Source: a virus
Length of the DNA stretch: 53,879 bases
Direction: 5' to 3' (one strand)
IMG/VR virus record: IMGVR_UViG_3300046804_003980
Span: 1 to 53,879 of that record
The notes beneath the pieces are model-generated. The model did no database searches, had not been told where the DNA came from, and worked only from the letters and a program-made list of their open reading frames with translations. A program made the translations under genes and the position numbers. This document shows, piece by piece, positions 6,805 to 13,100 of the stretch; position 1 is the first letter of the stretch, and every line of letters starts with the position of its first letter.

Positions 6805-6947
6805 TGTCAATATGTAAATGTGGTATTTCAAAAACTTACCCCGAATGTGATTCTACCCATAAAAAAATAATTCAAGTCGAAAAACTTAGAAAAGCAATTA
6901 TAGAAGCATTTGAAAAATATGAATCAGAGGAAAATATCAATAATTAG
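6804..6947 (+). CDS. Minimal CDGSH-type iron-sulfur protein
   Basis: 47 residues. CKCGISKTYPECDSTH (4-19) fits the CDGSH signature C-x-C-x2-[ST]-x3-P-x-C-D-x-[ST]-H: C4, C6, S9, P13, C15, D16 and H19, the three Cys and one His that bind a 2Fe-2S cluster; only the Gly of CDGSH is changed (CDSTH). The remainder is one charged helix. Such domains transfer clusters or electrons. The gene sits in the same coupled run as AhpC/AhpD, thioredoxin and WhiB, all redox-linked. Too short for routine gene callers. Confidence 0.75.
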   Translation: MSICKCGISKTYPECDSTHKKIIQVEKLRKAIIEAFEKYESEENINN

Positions 6948-6958
6948 TTAATTAATGA

Positions 6959-7003
6959 TATAATTATATTTGTAATGATATCTCTCATATCATTACGAAG
7001 GGT
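6959..7003 (+). promoter_or_regulatory. TATAAT box plus 10-bp leader hairpin before the DUF1003 gene
   Basis: TATAAT occurs at 6959-6964. A perfect 10-bp stem (972-981 with 987-996 of the 6 kb block, i.e. 6972-6981 and 6987-6996, loop CTCTC) ends two bases before the GAAGGG ribosome site. The hairpin abutting the ribosome site could control translation. No good -35 is visible. Confidence 0.4.
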
Positions 7004-7004
7004 G

Positions 7005-7364
7005 ATGAATATCAGAAAAATAGCTAAGATAATAGAAAAAAGAACAGAGGAAATCTCTGACAGGGCTGCAAAAGCATTTGGAACCCCTTGGTTCTTGGTG
7101 CTACACGCTTTGTGGTTTATACTATGGGTAGAGCTTCAAGTAGAGCCCTTTCCGTATGGACTTCTAACAATGATAGTTTCTTTAGAATCTATCTTGTTAT
7201 CTGGGTTAATTTTAAGTGCAACTGACAGGGAATCTGCTCGTGATCGTCAGGTTATGAACAGAGATTTGCGAATTTCGAAAGAAACTCAAAAATTATTAGA
7301 GCATATGCACGAGGAATTAATGGAGATAAAAGAATATTTGAATGGCGGGGTGGAGTCAGAATGA
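7005..7364 (+). CDS. DUF1003 membrane protein
   Basis: 119 residues from the ATG at 7005, which has GAAGGG just upstream; the ATG at 6975 lies inside the leader hairpin. Order of parts: short amphipathic helix, first membrane span (FLVLHALWFILWVEL), a P-F-P-Y-G loop, second span (LLTMIVSLESILLSGLIL), then SATDRESARDRQVMNRDL and a coiled coil. This is the pattern of DUF1003 (FDP-Y-P-F loop, RQ..RD..RD). Function of the family is unknown. Confidence 0.8.
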   Translation: MNIRKIAKIIEKRTEEISDRAAKAFGTPWFLVLHALWFILWVELQVEPFPYGLLTMIVSLESILLSGLILSATDRESARDRQVMNRDLRISKETQKLLEHMHEELMEIKEYLNGGVESE

Positions 7365-7528
7365 CCCTACTCTATCTGGGTATCATCGTTGTATTACTAC
7401 AATCCTACATAAGGCTTCAATACAGATACAAAAATCTTGTTAATCAGCACGTATTTATTATGGAAGATCTTTTAAAAGATATTTCAGAAATAAAAAACAA
7501 ATGCAAAAAAGATAAAAAATCTGAATAA
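7361..7528 (+). CDS. Single-span membrane miniprotein
   Basis: 55 residues: N-terminal hydrophobic segment (LLYLGIIVVLLQSYI) followed by a basic, coiled-coil-like cytoplasmic part. Coupled to the DUF1003 gene by ATGA, so probably a functional partner. The layout (short spanning helix and charged tail) resembles phage spanins or holin helpers but no diagnostic motif is present. Confidence 0.55.
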   Translation: MTLLYLGIIVVLLQSYIRLQYRYKNLVNQHVFIMEDLLKDISEIKNKCKKDKKSE

Positions 7529-7546
7529 GCTTTATAAATATGATAG

Positions 7547-7576
7547 CCAGTATAGTCAGTTTTCTGGCTATACTGG
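7547..7576 (+). terminator. Possible terminator hairpin
   Basis: CCAGTATAG (7547-7555) pairs with CTATACTGG (7568-7576) 18 bases after the previous stop; TCTTATAATAT follows. The T-run is poor, so termination may be weak. Confidence 0.45.
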
Positions 7577-7638
7577 TCTTATAATATACCAACAAATATC
7601 AGATAAAAGATTATTAAAATTAAAGGAGACTTTTACAA

Positions 7639-8382
7639 ATGATTACGGATATTGGCATGAGGCTAACTAAATATAGAAAAGTTTTTGTTTCAAAAAAACT
7701 AAAGCAATTAACCCCTGCTTCTTGGATATGGGAAGATTTTCTATCAAAAAAAGAATTAGAAGAAATTTTAAATGAAATAGTTTATAATGAAGAAAAAGAT
7801 CAAGGTTTTTCAAGTATATTAAAAAGATATAGGGAAAGACTTGAATCCGTTTTTGAAGGTGGAATTTTTGAAATAGATGGTCCTATGGAAAGAATTGTAA
7901 GATATGAAGGTTGGAAAAATGGTATGGCTCCACATATAGACGTTTTGGTACAACAAGATGAATTAATAGAAAACATTCTTCTAACTGATGAACAGGCATC
8001 TAAATGTGAGTATACAGAAACTAAATTTGCAGGCTACGGAATGGTTATATACTTAAATGATGACTTTGAGGGCGGTGAGCTATATTATCCAGAGTACGAT
8101 ATTCTTTATAAACCACAGGCAGGAGCGTTAGTAATACATGACGCTGAAGCAATTCACGGGGTTAGAGCAACATTAAGTGGAGAAAGAATAACTCATCAAA
8201 CAACAATTTCTGTAATTTTTAAAGTAGAAAAAAATAAATTTGAAAAATGGAAAACAAAATATCCTAATCACAAAGATCTATACGTAGATAGACTAAATAA
8301 CGATGCTTTAGGTTTAAAAATAGCTAACAAAAGATTATTAAAGCTGAAAGAGACTTTTATAAATGACCACGGATACTGGTAA
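7639..8382 (+). CDS. Fe(II)/2-oxoglutarate oxygenase, prolyl-4-hydroxylase-like
   Basis: 247 residues. The iron triad H99-x-D101 and H173, and the 2-oxoglutarate-binding R183 (LSGERIT), are all present. YLNDDFEGGELYYPEYDILYKPQAGALVIHDAE is the characteristic P4H-superfamily core strand set. The C-terminal 60 residues are Lys-rich and unlike the other copies. Members hydroxylate proline, lysine or other residues of proteins. This is the only copy in the left block; eleven more occur from 22740 onward. RBS is AAAGGAG. Confidence 0.9.
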   Translation: MITDIGMRLTKYRKVFVSKKLKQLTPASWIWEDFLSKKELEEILNEIVYNEEKDQGFSSILKRYRERLESVFEGGIFEIDGPMERIVRYEGWKNGMAPHIDVLVQQDELIENILLTDEQASKCEYTETKFAGYGMVIYLNDDFEGGELYYPEYDILYKPQAGALVIHDAEAIHGVRATLSGERITHQTTISVIFKVEKNKFEKWKTKYPNHKDLYVDRLNNDALGLKIANKRLLKLKETFINDHGYW

Positions 8383-8539
8383 TTGCATTCATATATATAA
8401 GGATATAAAAGAAAATCCTTGTCCCTATTGCGGGAAAGAAACTCATGTGATAGACTGGGAATATCAAAACAAATTATATAAAAAATGGTTAAAAGATAAC
8501 CCAGATGCATGGAAGCAAGTAGGATGGTGGAGTATATGA
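8363..8539 (+). CDS. 58-residue zinc-finger-like protein
   Basis: Overlaps the oxygenase by 20 bases in another frame and the following gene by four (ATGA). Contains CPYCG (C20, C23) with C8 and H10 or H28 as further ligand candidates, and a Trp-rich C-terminus (DAWKQVGWWSI). Probably translated by coupling. Unknown role. Confidence 0.55.
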   Translation: MTTDTGNCIHIYKDIKENPCPYCGKETHVIDWEYQNKLYKKWLKDNPDAWKQVGWWSI

Positions 8540-8748
8540 GTATGGAAATTTTATCAATGCCCCAGTGGAAATCTAGAGTTTTAAGGGCGGTAGCCTGGAT
8601 TTTGGGTATGCGTGGGGAGCATGTTTATTGTATTACTATGAATGTAGATCTTAATGATCCAAAACAAGCAAAAGAATTGTTACAAAATGTTACATTGGAC
8701 AATTTATCCAAAAATGAGGCGAAAAATGAGCAAAAAACTGAAGCGTAG
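8536..8748 (+). CDS. Hypothetical protein
   Basis: 70 residues from the ATG at 8536 that overlaps the upstream TGA. N-terminal half is hydrophobic/amphipathic (WKSRVLRAVAWILGMRG), C-terminal half polar. A longer in-frame start at 8509 lies inside the previous gene. Not recognised. Confidence 0.6.
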   Translation: MSMEILSMPQWKSRVLRAVAWILGMRGEHVYCITMNVDLNDPKQAKELLQNVTLDNLSKNEAKNEQKTEA

Positions 8749-8872
8749 GTATTTAGCAATACCTATATTGATATTATTGACAACCTATTCAATATATCGT
8801 ATAATTATAGACATAATGTCAGCATTTGAAGATGTTGACTTTTTAACAGAAGAGGAAGAATATGAGCAATAA
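8726..8872 (+). CDS. Single-span membrane protein
   Basis: 48 residues from ATG 8726 with GAGGCG upstream. Basic N-terminus (MSKKLKRRY), one membrane span (LAIPILILLTTYSIYRIIIDI), and an acidic tail (FLTEEEEYEQ): N-in orientation is expected. Unknown function. Confidence 0.6.
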   Translation: MSKKLKRRYLAIPILILLTTYSIYRIIIDIMSAFEDVDFLTEEEEYEQ

Positions 8873-9050
8873 AATTGAACTTGTTCAAAATTTAATTGTA
8901 GATGCCATGATGGATGGCTATAAAAAAATGGCTGAAGTACAGGGCTTAAACGAGCAAGAACTCATGGATCAAAATAGGGCGGGAGTTGAAGGATTTGCTA
9001 CAACACTCGCCAATAAGATCAATATGATCTATTCTAATATAGACAATTAA
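8862..9050 (+). CDS. Small helical hypothetical protein
   Basis: 62 residues, predicted all-helical, no Cys. GAGGAAG upstream of ATG. Overlaps the preceding gene by 11 bases. Family not recognised. Confidence 0.65.
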   Translation: MSNKIELVQNLIVDAMMDGYKKMAEVQGLNEQELMDQNRAGVEGFATTLANKINMIYSNIDN

Positions 9051-9067
9051 TTAAAGCGGGAAGTGTA

Positions 9068-9346
9068 ATGTCCCATAAATACCTAGAATACCTAAGAGAG
9101 CATAATAGAGCTAAGGCATCTATATGTTCTTATTGCAAAAATAGGAGCGTAGACATCATAGCTGAAAAACATCAGATAAAATATGTATGCTCAGATCATT
9201 ACATCTCCCCCACCGATTGTATATTGGATGTATCTGTCCCTGGAGTCTTACATTATACTTATCCACAGGGTAAGAAACCTGGACTTATGGATCCAAATAT
9301 AGGTGGATATATACCTAGAAATAAAGTGGAGCAAAGTGGAGTATAG
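9068..9346 (+). CDS. Zinc-finger-like protein, last gene of the rightward block
   Basis: 92 residues with CSYC (C20, C23), then C41-x2-H44 (CSDH), a good zinc site, and a Pro/Gly-rich C-terminal half. The ribosome site is AAGCGGGAAG. It is the last rightward gene before the origin-like region and its 3' end already contains the first of the 10-bp iteron-like repeats. Confidence 0.7.
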   Translation: MSHKYLEYLREHNRAKASICSYCKNRSVDIIAEKHQIKYVCSDHYISPTDCILDVSVPGVLHYTYPQGKKPGLMDPNIGGYIPRNKVEQSGV

Positions 9347-9510
9347 TGGAGAATATACAGTAGTTATCCACATATGTGCATAGGTTATCCACAGATTTTA
9401 TATACATAATATGGAACCATATATATGATGGCGTTCGTAATATACCACATATGCAAATTATGTGTCAAATCGTAATATATCTCAATATGTGGACAACTTG
9501 TGGATATATG
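9325..9510. other. Origin-like region: iteron-like repeats and DnaA-box-like sites
   Basis: AGTGGA occurs three times at exactly 10-bp steps (9325, 9335, 9345). Two perfect TTATCCACA boxes follow at 9364-9372 and 9385-9393, 21 bp apart. On the other strand TTGTCCACA (9488-9496, the actinobacterial DnaA consensus) and ATATCCACA (9499-9507) lie 11 bp apart. The surroundings are very AT-rich. Placed between converging gene blocks, this reads as a replication origin or replisome-recruiting region. Not proven; no replication gene lies adjacent. Confidence 0.6.
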
Positions 9511-9780
9511 ACCACATAGCATAAATTTTATATGTTGTCAAGCATTTATATGGTCAAATTGGTCATTATTTTGGTCATATAAAATTTATATGCATTTTTT
9601 ACACAAAATGTACGATTAATTCGTAATATGTGTTCATAAATGCTTATTTATTCTATGTTTCTTTTATTTTATATATATTTTTCTATGGTATTCTAGGGAG
9701 CTTTCGTAATGGTATTTTTGGGAGGATCCAGGGGAAAATCCCGCCCCATCGTAATCCCTATTTTGAAATCTGACCTGATC
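9511..9780. other. Non-coding AT-rich stretch with short repeats
   Basis: No plausible gene is seen on either strand. GGTCA occurs at three nearby positions around 9553-9585 (GGTCAAATT, GGTCATTATTTT, GGTCATATA). TCGTAAT recurs at about 9430, 9469, 9618, 9705 and 9749. The last part (about 9720-9760) is GC-richer. It probably belongs to the origin-like region. Confidence 0.45.
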
Positions 9781-9791
9781 AAGAAAAAAGA

Positions 9792-9825
9792 AAGACCCCC
9801 GTGGTCCCGAATCCACGAGGGTCTT
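9792..9825 (-). terminator. Terminator of the leftward block
   Basis: A stem of eleven positions with one mismatch (9794-9804 with 9813-9823, loop of eight) is followed, reading leftward, by TTTCTTTTTTCTT. It lies 46 bases after the stop of the last leftward gene (9871). The T-rich tail is only on the minus strand, which fixes the direction. Confidence 0.9.
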
Positions 9826-9870
9826 AATTGGACTTGGCGGAAGCCTGAACGCCCTATTGTTGCTATTTAA

Positions 9871-10236
9871 TTATACCACTGCATCTTTGTTTTTGTCAAG
9901 TCGCAATCCATGATAGTCTACAAATTCATCAAAGGAGTGTATCCCAGATTCATCTTCAATATAGTTCTTATCTAGCCAGATAGTAATTGCTGGGTGGTCT
10001 CCAGCCCCGTTGTCTGGACCAGCCCAGAGGCCGTATCCAGTCTCTTCGTTCCAATCAGGTCCGATTAGATTAGAGACAATAATGCGGGCACAATATGATT
10101 CATCATCCCATCTTGGGCGGGCTTTTTCAAGAGCGTATGCTAAAGCACCATATCTATCTCCACCACCCCAATGACTATATAAACTAATTTGATTACCATC
10201 AGTTTGAGCCAATGTATATACGATTCTGTCACCCAT
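9871..10236 (-). CDS. Hypothetical phage protein (SHWGG motif)
   Basis: 121 residues. It begins RIVYTLAQTDGNQISLYSHWGGGDRYGALAYAL, a pattern I associate with small actinophage proteins of unknown function; the SHWGG/GxGLWAGPDN repeats suggest a compact beta protein. It is the promoter-distal gene of the leftward block, one-base coupled to the gene upstream, and is followed by a strong terminator. Confidence 0.72.
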   Translation of the reverse strand: MGDRIVYTLAQTDGNQISLYSHWGGGDRYGALAYALEKARPRWDDESYCARIIVSNLIGPDWNEETGYGLWAGPDNGAGDHPAITIWLDKNYIEDESGIHSFDEFVDYHGLRLDKNKDAVV

Positions 10237-10430
10237 TACTTTGTTACCTCTATTTCTATAGCATCTGATACTTCATTATATTTGACCCAATTATACACGT
10301 CATCAACCATACAGTCAATAGCATATTGAGTTAATTCTTCTTCCAGATTATTTGGATCAAATTGAGCCAATAACTCTTCATCCATATCTGCTGTATCCAC
10401 ATATGTAGATATAATAGCTTTAACTATCAT
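10236..10430 (-). CDS. Small acidic hypothetical protein
   Basis: 64 residues, acidic (pI clearly low), starting MIVKAIISTYVDTADMDEELL. Overlaps its upstream neighbour by four bases and the downstream one by one base. Not recognised. Confidence 0.65.
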   Translation of the reverse strand: MIVKAIISTYVDTADMDEELLAQFDPNNLEEELTQYAIDCMVDDVYNWVKYNEVSDAIEIEVTK

Positions 10431-10756
10431 TCCATACCCTCTAATGTAAGTTGCATTTCATCTTGCTCTTCATAGTAATTATTTACAACTGCAATTAATC
10501 TTTCACATAGTTCCACCACTTCACGCATTGTGACTGGTGTGGAATTATAATTACCTAAGTTGGACGTGATGTCTACATAATTTAACAAAAGTCTAAAGAA
10601 CTTATGCTGCTCACGTACAGGTAAATGTGATATTTGCATAGCAACAAGTTCCAAGTTAATGTTGTTGTCAGACATAGCATCATAGGTTTGTTTTACATAT
10701 TTTTCGTTTGGAGTTTTACCTCCTAGTTTATGAGTGATGGCTACAAATTTTGTCAT
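10427..10756 (-). CDS. Helical hypothetical protein
   Basis: 109 residues, helical, ending with an acidic tail (YYEEQDEMQLTLEGME). First gene of the three-gene unit 10756-9871. A promoter with TAGAAT nine bases before the ATG leaves almost no leader; GGGAA could serve as a short ribosome site. Family not recognised. Confidence 0.68.
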   Translation of the reverse strand: MTKFVAITHKLGGKTPNEKYVKQTYDAMSDNNINLELVAMQISHLPVREQHKFFRLLLNYVDITSNLGNYNSTPVTMREVVELCERLIAVVNNYYEEQDEMQLTLEGME

Positions 10757-10765
10757 AAGTTCCCT

Positions 10766-10794
10766 ATTCTATCAGATACGAACGTTTTTGTCTA
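10766..10794 (-). promoter_or_regulatory. Leftward promoter for 10756-9871
   Basis: -10 TAGAAT (minus strand, 10771-10766) and -35 TAGACA (10794-10789) are 17 bp apart. Transcription would start two or three bases before the ATG. No CRP-like palindrome is found in phase upstream, unlike most other promoters of this block. Confidence 0.6.
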
Positions 10795-10876
10795 ACGGTT
10801 TCACTATTTGAGACGGAGCTTTTACTCCCCCGTCGCATGCGCAGAATGTCATATGTGATTTACAATCTGCACACAT
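10772..10876 (-). CDS. Possible Cys-rich miniprotein (start uncertain)
   Basis: 34 residues from ATG 10876 (GTAGGG six bases upstream): MCADCKSHMTFCACDGG has two Cys pairs suitable for zinc. The same frame is open for another 30 codons upstream to the end of the Lsr2-like gene but has no ATG/GTG start there. The frame overlaps the promoter of the next unit. Could be real or the tail of a longer product made by frameshift from the Lsr2-like gene. Confidence 0.35.
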   Translation of the reverse strand: MCADCKSHMTFCACDGGVKAPSQIVKPLDKNVRI

Positions 10877-10959
10877 AACAAACCCTACTCTAACCCCGCT
10901 GCGGTCCAAACCGTACAGTGTACGAGATGGCCGCAATGGGATCTGCGAGGAATAGGGGT

Positions 10960-11133
10960 TTACGCTAAAGGGACAGCTGTCACCTTAGTGCGCTGCTTAG
11001 GCTCCTTAATTGGACGGTCAAAAGTAAGACCGCTATCCTTAAGAACCTTAATCATCTCAGCCGAAAAACGGCCACGGGCTCCTGGTTGGAATCCTTTTGA
11101 AATGAGATATGCACGTGCACTTTGCTTTTCCAT
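10960..11133 (-). CDS. Lsr2-like DNA-binding domain protein
   Basis: 57 residues. ARAYLISKGFQPGARGRFSAEMIKVL matches the C-terminal domain of Lsr2 (helix, G-x5-RGR, [IF]-[PS]-A-x-[VM], second helix). RGR inserts in the minor groove of AT-rich DNA. The N-terminal dimerisation domain of Lsr2 is absent, so the protein could bind DNA as a monomer and compete with the host xenogeneic silencer. AAGGAAGG precedes the ATG. Too short for many gene callers. Confidence 0.75.
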   Translation of the reverse strand: MEKQSARAYLISKGFQPGARGRFSAEMIKVLKDSGLTFDRPIKEPKQRTKVTAVPLA

Positions 11134-11134
11134 G

Positions 11135-11482
11135 TTATTTCCTTCCTTCTAGGTTTTTGGTGTATTCCTCATCGTCAACATCTTCTACGTCAACAATGAA
11201 TCCTTTGTCTTGTAAGTAATCACGAATCTCTTCGTGCATTTGTTCAGGTCCGTATTCTAAATCAAAACGGATATCATTTTCTAAAATAGCAGACATAATG
11301 TTATCTGGGGTTTCCCTCCATATCCACGACATCGCTTCTATGTCTTCGTAGTCTGACTGGTGCATGTCAATCAAGGTGTCGTAAACCCACAGGTCCACAA
11401 GCCCTGGTCTCCATGGTTGGAGTTCTGAGTACTTAGTTACAAGTACTTGCCCCTCTAAAAGCATTGATAATCTATCAGTCAT
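11135..11482 (-). CDS. Acidic hypothetical protein
   Basis: 115 residues, strongly acidic (EDVDDEEYTKN near the C-terminus), mixed helices. Overlaps the next upstream gene by eight bases; ends two bases before the Lsr2-like start. Acidic small phage proteins sometimes mimic DNA, but there is no motif here to claim that. Confidence 0.68.
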   Translation of the reverse strand: MTDRLSMLLEGQVLVTKYSELQPWRPGLVDLWVYDTLIDMHQSDYEDIEAMSWIWRETPDNIMSAILENDIRFDLEYGPEQMHEEIRDYLQDKGFIVDVEDVDDEEYTKNLEGRK

Positions 11483-11702
11483 TATTCTCCCTATGCCATT
11501 GTGCTAAAGTTCGGACGGTAAAATCTTGACCCAAATTGTAGCAGAAACGGACTGCCTGTGTCAAATCCTCGGTTTCGTAAAGAGGCGGGGACAAGAGTTC
11601 TACATCAGAGGTATCGTAAACCTCAAATGAATCTACACCACCAGGGGAAACAGAATATTCAACTTCTAGAATTTCTAAAGGTGTTTTATTATACATATTC
11701 AT
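11475..11702 (-). CDS. Hypothetical protein
   Basis: 75 residues, beta-rich look, acidic, no Cys pair. Overlaps the flanking genes by 14 and 8 bases, so translation is coupled. Not recognised. Confidence 0.65.
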   Translation of the reverse strand: MNMYNKTPLEILEVEYSVSPGGVDSFEVYDTSDVELLSPPLYETEDLTQAVRFCYNLGQDFTVRTLAQWHRENND

Positions 11703-12030
11703 GCAACTCCTTCATATATCTCAAAAGGTGAGATACACCTATCATTTGCCCATTTAAAGATATATCCTCTATCTCTAAAGACTTATATTCATCTGAATCC
11801 ATATCTTCAATCTCATTCATCTGCTTTTCTATATGGGCAGAATCTTGTTCCAGACTGATTATATGTAACTTAGCATACTCTTCTAGTTGTTTAAACAATC
11901 TAAGGTGAATGTCCCACTCTGATTCATAGTCAGGGTCATTGCAACATGGGCATTCATTCTCACATGAAAACATATCTAACTCTTCATTGTAATATGTAGA
12001 GCACTTACATGTTTCACACATTGATGCCAT
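11689..12030 (-). CDS. Cys-rich N-terminal zinc finger with helical tail
   Basis: 113 residues. Seven cysteines in the first 31 (MCETCKC, SCENECPCC) form one or two zinc sites; the rest is a long charged helix (about 45-110). Possibly a dimeric DNA or protein adaptor. Overlaps 12014-12232 by 17 bases. Confidence 0.68.
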   Translation of the reverse strand: MASMCETCKCSTYYNEELDMFSCENECPCCNDPDYESEWDIHLRLFKQLEEYAKLHIISLEQDSAHIEKQMNEIEDMDSDEYKSLEIEDISLNGQMIGVSHLLRYMKELHEYV

Positions 12031-12232
12031 TAGTAACCTCCTTAATTAGTTCTTGGTGGAGAATTGTAACATATGGATGACGTTTTATCAAGCCCGTCAT
12101 TTTGTCATCATGAGCACAAGTAAGCTCCAGGTTATAGCCATCCAGTTTCTCAACCTCTATACCATGCTTCCATGCATCCATGATCACCGCTCCATAATTG
12201 GAGCGGGACATGGCATCAATGGTTAATATCAT
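12014..12232 (-). CDS. Hypothetical protein
   Basis: 72 residues, mixed alpha/beta, with a conserved-looking ELTCAHDDKMTGLIKRHPY segment. One-base overlap with its upstream gene. No family recognised. Confidence 0.65.
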   Translation of the reverse strand: MILTIDAMSRSNYGAVIMDAWKHGIEVEKLDGYNLELTCAHDDKMTGLIKRHPYVTILHQELIKEVTNGINV

Positions 12233-12876
12233 TAGTATGCGCCTTCTTCAACACGTTCAATCTCAAAATTAGTAACAGAGATTTCTCCGCCATATGAGTC
12301 AACATTTAAGTTATCAGAAACTAATGATTCAATGTCGTAGTCGCCATCAGCCATATCAACTTCAACTGTTAAGTCAACACGAACATAAGCAGTTACTTCA
12401 ATTTCCTTAGTTAGTGGAACATCGAAGATTTCTGCAATCTGAGATAAAGTATCTTGTTCCGATGAGTCAGCATAAACTTCTTCTAAAAGTGTACGTAGTT
12501 GAGATTCCTTGGAATACCAAGCATTTTGTTTTTCAACTAAGTTTTTATAATTGCGACGAGACTGGTCTAGAGCATATTCAATGTCTACAACTTTATCTGA
12601 TGGGTAACTTACTTCCCCATTTTCAATCTTTTTGTATGTAACAAGCAGATTAGGGTTGTAGGTCTCTGGTGTCATTGTTTCCATAGTTTCTTCTTTCTTT
12701 TCGGTTATAGGGAGTATTGTAGCATCTGCCACTGACAAAAGTGTGGCGGGGGACCCACAAAGACATGTGAGTTCTGTCACATTAGGAGTATATCCAGCTT
12801 TCATTGTATATTCAATTAAAGCATCACATTCACCCGTGCAGACATATGTATATTTAGACCAAGTTACTGTCTTCAT
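12232..12876 (-). CDS. Zinc-ribbon protein fused through an internal promoter to a second protein
   Basis: 214 residues. Residues 1-57 (YTYVCTGECDALIEYTM ... LTCLCG) are a paralog of the free zinc-ribbon gene at 13887-14069. Residues 58-64 (PITEKKEE) are translated from what looks like a promoter and leader: an extended -10 TGCTACAAT (12721-12716) and the block leader TAACCGAAAAGAAAG. An in-frame ATG at 12684 (METMTPETYNPN) then begins a second, acidic protein of 150 residues with a coiled-coil part. In the paralog the ribbon stops just here. Two products are therefore likely: the fusion from an upstream promoter and the short form from the internal one. Confidence 0.72.
   Translation of the reverse strand: MKTVTWSKYTYVCTGECDALIEYTMKAGYTPNVTELTCLCGSPATLLSVADATILPITEKKEETMETMTPETYNPNLLVTYKKIENGEVSYPSDKVVDIEYALDQSRRNYKNLVEKQNAWYSKESQLRTLLEEVYADSSEQDTLSQIAEIFDVPLTKEIEVTAYVRVDLTVEVDMADGDYDIESLVSDNLNVDSYGGEISVTNFEIERVEEGAY
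12716..12781 (-). promoter_or_regulatory. Promoter inside coding sequence, with CRP-like palindrome
   Basis: Extended -10 TGCTACAAT with the block motif TTGTCAG in the spacer. The palindrome TGTGA-GTTCTG-TCACA (12766-12781) is perfect and lies inside the zinc-ribbon codons; its centre is 57.5 bp from the outer edge of the -10, the same value as at 13900 and 16762. It would drive the short form starting at 12684. Confidence 0.65.
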
Positions 12877-13100
12877 TATAGGTAATATTCATCTCCTTCT
12901 ACATATCCATAATGCTCGTTGTATTGTTTTTTAATTTCAGGAGTAGCCCATTCAAAGAATCTCCATTCAGCATATAGATTTCCTTCATTTAAATTAGAAC
13001 TATTCCATTGATCAAACAGGTGTTCTTCAATATCAACCTGAATAGCACCTAATATATGTTCTCCTACTCTATCTGAGAATAGGTCATCTACATCAGCCAT
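12876..13100 (-). CDS. Hypothetical protein
   Basis: 74 residues, acidic, aromatic C-terminus (YNEHYGYVEGDEYYL). Overlaps both neighbours by one and eight bases. Not recognised. Confidence 0.65.
   Translation of the reverse strand: MADVDDLFSDRVGEHILGAIQVDIEEHLFDQWNSSNLNEGNLYAEWRFFEWATPEIKKQYNEHYGYVEGDEYYL

Noticed and set aside
10800-10960. Possible frameshift extension of the Lsr2-like protein into a Cys-rich tail
   Set aside because: The other frame is open and protein-like, but no slippery site was found near the stop; kept only as a doubtful separate miniprotein.
10880-10960. Second tRNA
   Set aside because: The GC-rich stretch has short inverted repeats, but no cloverleaf with T-loop GTTCNANNC was found.
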